Source: Rhodospirillales bacterium
GTDB lineage: Bacteria > Pseudomonadota > Alphaproteobacteria > BOG-932 > Roseiterribacteraceae
Length of the DNA: 64,000 nucleotides
Assembly: GCA_028291345.1 (NCBI GenBank)
Contig: JAQGIF010000260.1
Location: 16,324-80,323, forward strand
Direction: 5' to 3'
Part shown: positions 57,837 through 64,000 of the stretch, in pieces
Numbering within the stretch: the stretch's first letter is position 1
How the letters are laid out: every line of letters starts with the position of its first letter
Position numbers and translations under genes: made by a program
Notes under the pieces: model-generated
Told to the model about the DNA's origin: nothing
Database searches by the model: none
The model's input: the letters and a program-made list of their open reading frames with translations, nothing else

Positions 57837-60800
57837 TTACCTGGCCGGCGTCGCCGCAACACCGTTCTGAATGCAACCGTCGCTCCCAAGCGTGCAGCCA
57901 AGCTGCGTGTCGGGGTGATAATCGGTGCCGTCGATCGTCGCGATCGTACCGGTGACGATGCCGTTCTGCTTTGGCGTCAGCGTCAGGATGCCACCATCAA
58001 AGGCAGCGAAGCTGACAGTTTCGCCGGTGCCTGAGGAGGTCTGAGTGGCCGGGACGACAAGGAGTTCGGCGATGTTGGGTATCGTGTTGATCGGCGTCAC
58101 TACGACCGAGCCGGTGGCACCGACGAAAGTATAATTGCCGGCCGCGCCGCCCCCCAAGGTCAGGCCGGTGAAGCTGGAGATCGCTTCGGTCCCGACATTC
58201 GGCGAAGCCAGCGTGCCCGAACCGCCCAAGGTGACGAGGTCACCCGGGATGAGATCGGTGATCGTCAGGATCGTCGCCGGACCTGCGGGGGTGTTGTCGA
58301 ACGGCCGCGTGCCGGTCAGAACGACGGCCTTACGATTGGTAATGCCGGTCGCAATCGGCGCGAAGGTGACGATATAGTTATTGCCGCCATTGCCGTCCGT
58401 GACGATCCCCGACGGCGTCAGGGTCAAGCCCGTGCCGGCGTTCTTCGTGCCGTACTGCTGGATGAAGCCGCCGGTATCGGTCCCCTTTAGCGAACCCTCC
58501 GTGATCACCGGCGTGCCGGATGAAGCCGTAGTGCCGTCATAGGTCTTGGTCGTTGGTACCGCGGTCACGGTCAGCATGATCGGCGCCACCGTCACGGTGC
58601 CGGTGGCGCCGATCAGCGTGTAGTTGCCAGCCGCATTGTTGCCCAAGGCTAGCGTGCCGAAGTTCGTGATAGCTTCAGGCCCGACATTCTTGCTAGCGAT
58701 CGTGCTGGTGCCCGAGGCGACCGTCACATTGTCTCTGGCGAAGCCGTTGGTCACTGACAGGATCGAGGAATTGCCATCCGTCAGACCATTATAGACCCGT
58801 GTGCCGGTCAGGGTGACCGCCAGCGGCGTGACCGTAACGGTGCCGGTGGCGCCGACCAGCGTATAGTCGCCAGCTGTGTTATTGCTCAGAGTCAGCGTGC
58901 CGAAGTTCGTGATCCCCTCCGGCCCGACATTCTTGCTGGCGATCGTGCTGGTGCCCGAAGCGACCGTCACCGTGTCGCCAGCGAAGGCATTCGTCACGTG
59001 CAGGATAGAGGCATTGCCGTCGGCCAGGCCGTCATAGACCCGGGTTCCGGCCAGGTTGACGGAGAACGGTGTGATGGTCACCGTCGCGCTGCCGCCATGC
59101 GCGGTGTAATTGCCCGCATCGCCGCCGGTCAGAGTGAGCTTGCCGCCATCGGTGATATCCCGCGGACCGACATGCTTGGTCTCCAAGGTGCCGGTGCCGG
59201 TCATGCCAAGATCGTCGCCCGTAATCTTGTTGGTGATGGTCAGGATCGACCCATCGACGCCCGGAGTACCGTTATAGACCCGCGTGCCGGTCGCATTGAC
59301 TGCCAACGGCGTGATCGTGCCCGGCGCCGTATTCACGGCGACGCTATAGTTGCCGTCGCTGTTGCCGTCGTTCACCGCACTGTAGTTGATCACCGACAGG
59401 GTGCTGCCGTTGGTGCCCAGCACGTCCTTGGAGCCGAACGCTTGAACCAGCGGCGTGGTGCTGATCGTGTCGCCGGTCTGCAGGCCGGTGACGGTCGGCG
59501 TGCCGACCGAACCGGTGGTGCCGTCATAGACTTTCATATCCGTGACCGCGCTGATGACTAGGTTCGCCTTGGTTACGTTCACCGAGCCCGAGAAACCAGT
59601 CAGTGTATAATTGCCTGCGTCCGCGCCGCCGAGGACCAGCGTTCCAGGCGAAGTGATGGTTTCCGTGGCGACATTCTTGCCCGCGAGAACGCCGCTGCCC
59701 GAGGTGACGATCACATGGTCTGTGCCAACGATATCGGTCACCGACAGGATGTCCGAGTTGGCGTCGGTCAGGCCGTCATAGATCCGCGTACCGGTCAACG
59801 TCACTGCCCGCGGGGTGATCGTCAAATTGGCGCCGGTGAAGGTCGTCACCGCATAGTTGCTGCCGGCCGCGGTCGCCAGGGTGCCCTGGCCGATCGCATA
59901 GGGTCCGCCGGCGACGGTCTCACCCGCTACGCGGGCCAGGGCGCCGCTATAGGCGACCGAGGCCGCCGTGTCGGTGCCCAGAAAGCCGCTCGCCACGAAT
60001 GTCAGCGTCGGATCGTTGGTACCGTAGACCTTGGTCTTCAGGTCAGCCGTGATCGTCAGGTTGGCCGGGGTGATCGTGTAGCTTGCACCGGCCAGAACGT
60101 AATTGCCCTTGCCGGCCTGCGCACCCGTCAGGCTCAAGACCAACGTGTTCAGGCTAAAGGTACCGCCCAACGTGGAATAACTGCCCACATTGGAGGCATT
60201 TGGACCGATCAGGGTGCCCGAACCGGTAAGCGTGACGCTCCCTGCCGTGACATCGGCCGAGAGTTCTCCGGGCAATGGCGTTGTGAGGGTGACGGCGTCA
60301 GCGTTGGCCGTGCCGGTATAGACCTTCGTACCCGACACCGTCAGCATGATCGGCGTGATCGTCAGAGTGCCCGTAGTCGGCACGATGTAATCCGTTGCCA
60401 AGCTGCCGTTGGTGCTTGCGCCAATGGTGATGGACGCGCTGACAGCAGAGCCCGCGTAAGTGCCCTGATCGGACACCGCCGAACCGCCGGTCATCGCGGT
60501 ACCTGTGCTGCCGCCCGTCACCGCTATCGTATCGCCGGTTATGGCGCCGGCCGCGGTAAGGTGACTTCCGACGAAACCAGAGGTTCCGGTATAGGTTTTC
60601 GTACCGGTGATCGTCAGCGGCGCCTGACTGATGGTGCCGGTGAGACCGTCGGCTATCGTGCTGCCGTAACCATAGATCGTGACGCCGAGCCGATCGGTTG
60701 GCGATGTGGCGATGGTGGGGGCGGTATTAAGCGTGATTACGCGGTTCACCCCGGCATGAAACGAATCATATGTCGCGATGTCGGAACCGGTCGGATTATT

Positions 60801-63800
60801 GAAGGTGACATTGTCGCCGTTGATCACGCCGCTGGTAATCGCGTAATTCGAGGACGTGATGTTACCGGTGACCGTGTTGGTACCGTCATAGCCCTTGTCG
60901 AACGTCCCACTCAGCGTTTCCGTCACGTTCGGCGCGACGCTATAGACGAACCCGTTGCCGGTCGCCGCTACGTTCAGCGTCGCGGTGAAGGGAGAGGCGT
61001 AGCTGTTCGGCGCATTATACTGGACGAATGAATAGGTCAGCGCGTCGTTAGAATGGCCGAACTGGGTGCCGTTGGTGTCCAATGTTGGATTTTGCGAATA
61101 GACGCGCCAGTTCTTGCCTGCGCCGACGCTAAACGCATTGCCAGCGTAAGCGTTGGTAAAGGTCTGGTCTTCCAGACGGATATTGCCGCCGCTGGTCTTA
61201 ACCGCCGCGAGATTGGCGATGGTGAGATTGCCGTTATCGACGATGGTGATATCGCCGGTGCCGTTGAGGCCGCTGGTCGAATTGATCACCGTCGTGGTTA
61301 GGCCGATATTGTCATGCAGGCTGAGCGTAGCGAAATTACCGGCGATGCTGCCGATCGAATTGCCAGCATTATCCAGCGCGTAAGTTGCGGTGGCGCCGCC
61401 TTCAAGGTCGAGACTCGAGGCCGTGATTTTGTTGGCCGCGGAACTGGTATCCTGCGTAACGGCGCCGGTATTGCTCAAATATACGCCGCCGGCGCCCGTC
61501 GTGGCGCCGGTGATGCCGGACTGGGCATCGACCGTCCCGATGGTCAGTGCGCCCGAGGCCGCATCGCCGCCGAACTGAATCGAAGCCAACGAGGTAGTGC
61601 CCGAATTATTTGCGGCCGTAGGCACCGAGACACCGGTGCCCGTTAATTGCAGGGAAAGACTGCCGACCTTGTTTCCGCCGTCACCTGTGCCGGTCATATC
61701 AATATAAGTGCCGGCCGATATCGCCAGGCCGCCGGTGCCCCCATGGACAGCAATCGCATAGTTTCCGAAGTCGGGCGTATTCTCCGTCACAAAGCCCGTT
61801 GAAGATGTCTTGAGGACCAGATTCCCAACGGTTGCAAGCGGTACGGTATTTTGGCCGGGGGGAACGGTTCCAAGGCCGCCGGTGGCGAGGAAGCTATCGG
61901 CGTTAAGATTGTCGGCGATCCGGATTCCGGCCGTCGCACCGCCAATGAAGCCGTTGACCGTCGTTACCCCATCGCTCCCGATGACCAACGTGTGAGTCGT
62001 GATATTCGCGATATCCTGGTCAAGCAGGAACGGGGTCGCTGCGGCACTTCCGATATCGATGAGTCCCGCCGATGAACGCTGCGCGGTGACCTTGCCCAGC
62101 GTTGTGTCGGTCACGACCGCGCCGGTCAGGGTCGGCTCGTTGCCCGTGCCCGTTACAATCGTGTCGCTTTGCAGCAAGATGCTGCCAACACCGGTCGTCT
62201 CCACAGTTACGGTATTGGCGATCTGCATAAGGCTGTTGGTGCCCTTGCTGATCAGGTTGATATTTCCGCCATTCGTTGTGCGGATATCGGCTTGTACGGT
62301 GATGTTGAAGTTGGTGACGATATTGATGTCACCAGACGTGTTGGTAATCGTATCGGTCGATCGCGCGGAGCTTACGACACCCTGATTCTTAAGATTCCCG
62401 AAGTCGACATGCGTACTGGTGTCCATCGATGTGATGCTGATCAAGCCGCCGTGCGCACTGATTGGGGCACCGACCAGAATGCCATTATACTGAAAAGCGC
62501 CGTCATCTCCGCTGGCCGTTAGACCGATTCCGCCCGTGCCATTTGCGGTGATCACAGCATAATCCCCGCCGAATTTGATATAACCGTTCGCGACAAGGGA
62601 AAGAGAATTAGCGGTATTCCAGACGATCGGCGCTGCAACGAGAATGTTGCCGGCTGCCGTGCCGCTGGACGACGTGGTGATCAGGACGTTGTTGGCACCC
62701 AACGCGGTAACGATATCGCTGTTAAGAATAAAGGATTGATTGGTGCTTGGCGTGTAGGTGGTTGTGCCGGCCGCCGTCGTCTTAGTTTCGTTAGTATTGC
62801 CCGTGGGCACGCCTGTGACAGTCACCGGCACCGTTCCGGTGTTATCAACGTAACTGCCGGACCCATCCACGATCGTGACGTCCGTGGGATCGAGTAGCAG
62901 CGTGCCTGTCGCGCCGTGCACCGCTGCCGTCGTGACTATGCCCGAATAATCCAGATGTGCCTTACCGGACACTTCGACGAAGCCGCCATCACCGCCCGCT
63001 GTCCCACCTTTCGCGGATATCGCGCCGGAATAGCTGGTCGATTGATCGGACCAGACGACAACGTTGCCGCCATTGCCCGTGGTTTCCGCATCGGCGGAAA
63101 TCGTCGCGCCCGGCGCGACATTGGTCGTCTGGGCATTCTTGATCGGGGTCGTAGATAATGCGACGGATGCGTCGGTCCCGCCATGGCGATCGCCGCCGAT
63201 CAGAATCGTGCCGCCTTTGCTCGTGCCGTCAGCTGAGATTTTCGCCGTGGCCCCGATATCGACCGATGAGGCCGTCGCCACAATCTTGCCGCCCGAGCGG
63301 TCGGCATTCGTCGCCGAGATAGTGCCTTCGACGCCGACGTCACCGCCGCCCGTCAAATAGACGTGACCGTCCTTGGTGGTCGTTCCGGTGGCACGGATGA
63401 GACCGCCATTATTAGTGGCCAGCGCATAGACATTGCCACCTACGGCGTTGAGTTCGGCCTGCGCTGCCGCGATCGTGCCGCTGTTGGTGACATCGCCGCT
63501 GCCGGCATAGACTAGAACGGCACCGTCGCCGCTGGCCTGGAGCAGGACATTGTCACCGGCGGCAAGCGCAGCAGTGCCTTTGGCCGCACTGATGCTACCG
63601 CTATTGGTCACCGATTTACCGACCAGGATCACATCGCCGTTCGTTGACGTGATGGTGCCCTGGTTGACTAGGGCACCCGACGAGTTGCCGGACAGAGTCA
63701 CGGTGCCGCCGGCCATGAAGGACGAATTGGAAATGTCGCGCGTCGAAGCGACAAAGCTGCCGCCAGTCACGACTTTGCCGCCCGGCAGAATGACGACGCC

Positions 63801-64000
63801 CGACGGATTCACGACATAGACGGAGCCGGTCGCGGTCAGTGACCCGGCGATCGACGACAGGTCACCGCCGGTCACCCGATTGAGCGTCGCACCTGCGCCG
63901 TTGGCGATATTGACGGACTGCCCCGCGGCGATCGAGAAGCTCTGCCAATTGATGATGCCATGCGTCGACGACTGGCTGATCGCAAGGCCATTGGCGGCTG
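57837..64000 (-). CDS. Filamentous haemagglutinin-type TpsA adhesin with MBG/YDG-type repeats (N-terminus beyond window)
   Basis: TPS-domain NGLAISQSSTHGIINWQSFSIAAGQSVNIANGAGATLNRVTGGDLSSIAGSL continues to the window edge; repeated KVYDGT/RVYNG...GNYT modules; tpsB downstream. Confidence 0.92.
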   Translation of the reverse strand, partial: AANGLAISQSSTHGIINWQSFSIAAGQSVNIANGAGATLNRVTGGDLSSIAGSLTATGSVYVVNPSGVVILPGGKVVTGGSFVASTRDISNSSFMAGGTVTLSGNSSGALVNQGTITSTNGDVILVGKSVTNSGSISAAKGTAALAAGDNVLLQASGDGAVLVYAGSGDVTNSGTIAAAQAELNAVGGNVYALATNNGGLIRATGTTTKDGHVYLTGGGDVGVEGTISATNADRSGGKIVATASSVDIGATAKISADGTSKGGTILIGGDRHGGTDASVALSTTPIKNAQTTNVAPGATISADAETTGNGGNVVVWSDQSTSYSGAISAKGGTAGGDGGFVEVSGKAHLDYSGIVTTAAVHGATGTLLLDPTDVTIVDGSGSYVDNTGTVPVTVTGVPTGNTNETKTTAAGTTTYTPSTNQSFILNSDIVTALGANNVLITTSSSGTAAGNILVAAPIVWNTANSLSLVANGYIKFGGDYAVITANGTGGIGLTASGDDGAFQYNGILVGAPISAHGGLISITSMDTSTHVDFGNLKNQGVVSSARSTDTITNTSGDINIVTNFNITVQADIRTTNGGNINLISKGTNSLMQIANTVTVETTGVGSILLQSDTIVTGTGNEPTLTGAVVTDTTLGKVTAQRSSAGLIDIGSAAATPFLLDQDIANITTHTLVIGSDGVTTVNGFIGGATAGIRIADNLNADSFLATGGLGTVPPGQNTVPLATVGNLVLKTSSTGFVTENTPDFGNYAIAVHGGTGGLAISAGTYIDMTGTGDGGNKVGSLSLQLTGTGVSVPTAANNSGTTSLASIQFGGDAASGALTIGTVDAQSGITGATTGAGGVYLSNTGAVTQDTSSAANKITASSLDLEGGATATYALDNAGNSIGSIAGNFATLSLHDNIGLTTTVINSTSGLNGTGDITIVDNGNLTIANLAAVKTSGGNIRLEDQTFTNAYAGNAFSVGAGKNWRVYSQNPTLDTNGTQFGHSNDALTYSFVQYNAPNSYASPFTATLNVAATGNGFVYSVAPNVTETLSGTFDKGYDGTNTVTGNITSSNYAITSGVINGDNVTFNNPTGSDIATYDSFHAGVNRVITLNTAPTIATSPTDRLGVTIYGYGSTIADGLTGTISQAPLTITGTKTYTGTSGFVGSHLTAAGAITGDTIAVTGGSTGTAMTGGSAVSDQGTYAGSAVSASITIGASTNGSLATDYIVPTTGTLTITPIMLTVSGTKVYTGTANADAVTLTTPLPGELSADVTAGSVTLTGSGTLIGPNASNVGSYSTLGGTFSLNTLVLSLTGAQAGKGNYVLAGASYTITPANLTITADLKTKVYGTNDPTLTFVASGFLGTDTAASVAYSGALARVAGETVAGGPYAIGQGTLATAAGSNYAVTTFTGANLTITPRAVTLTGTRIYDGLTDANSDILSVTDIVGTDHVIVTSGSGVLAGKNVATETITSPGTLVLGGADAGNYTLTGFSGSVNVTKANLVISAVTDMKVYDGTTGSVGTPTVTGLQTGDTISTTPLVQAFGSKDVLGTNGSTLSVINYSAVNDGNSDGNYSVAVNTAPGTITPLAVNATGTRVYNGTPGVDGSILTITNKITGDDLGMTGTGTLETKHVGPRDITDGGKLTLTGGDAGNYTAHGGSATVTITPFSVNLAGTRVYDGLADGNASILHVTNAFAGDTVTVASGTSTIASKNVGPEGITNFGTLTLSNNTAGDYTLVGATGTVTVTPLAVTLTGTRVYNGLTDGNSSILSVTNGFARDNVTVASGTSTIASKNVGPEAITNFGTLALGNNAAGNYTLIGATGTVTVAPIMLTVTAVPTTKTYDGTTASSGTPVITEGSLKGTDTGGFIQQYGTKNAGTGLTLTPSGIVTDGNGGNNYIVTFAPIATGITNRKAVVLTGTRPFDNTPAGPATILTITDLIPGDLVTLGGSGTLASPNVGTEAISSFTGLTLGGGAAGNYTFVGATGSVVVTPINTIPNIAELLVVPATQTSSGTGETVSFAAFDGGILTLTPKQNGIVTGTIATIDGTDYHPDTQLGCTLGSDGCIQNGVAATPAR
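58588..59073. repeat. Two near-identical ~243-bp tandem modules in tpsA
   Basis: ACCGTcACGGTGCCGGTGGCGCC at 58588 recurs at 58831; proteins share SVTN/HVTN...VTVASGTSTIASKNVGPE.ITNFGTL.L.NN.AG.YTL.GATGTVTV. Confidence 0.85.

Noticed and set aside
58588-61000. tpsA repeats considered as a CRISPR-like array
   Set aside because: Repeats are in-frame, about 243 bp and coding, with no spacer structure.
59715-61031. 438-aa plus-strand ORF inside tpsA
   Set aside because: Arg/Gly/Asp-rich reverse reading of the Val/Thr/Gly repeats; no domain features.

Overview
GC-rich alphaproteobacterial chromosome segment (64 kb). Mostly a conserved housekeeping backbone: metZ behind a SAM-II riboswitch; glnD-murJ-trpS; tsaB-rimI; an olsB/olsA-like pair; miaB-phoH-ybeY-corC-lnt-xre-metK-trmB; rimP-nusA-ylxR-infB-rbfA-truB-rpsO-pnp. 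This is followed by an acyl-CoA catabolic island (about 38.6-54.9 kb) with a split three-gene biotin-dependent carboxylase, acyl-CoA dehydrogenase, acyl-CoA synthetase, TetR regulator, and a BKACE/MaoC/CoA-lyase/SDR operon. The window ends in a two-partner secretion locus: TpsB plus a TpsA adhesin of more than 2000 aa with MBG/YDG-type repeats, truncated by the window edge. By hand translation I found coding regions the ORF track misses because they are broken: a ParD/ParE pair with a nonsense codon and no toxin start, a frameshifted DUF427 gene, a frameshifted small membrane protein, and a frameshifted antitoxin-like gene. I found no CRISPR array, rRNA or convincing transposase. I could not do a proper tRNA search by eye. 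I see no clear-cut new defence or mobile system. The best candidates for follow-up are the TPS adhesin, the split carboxylase and catabolic island, the SAM-II/terminator leader, and two palindromic intergenic elements.
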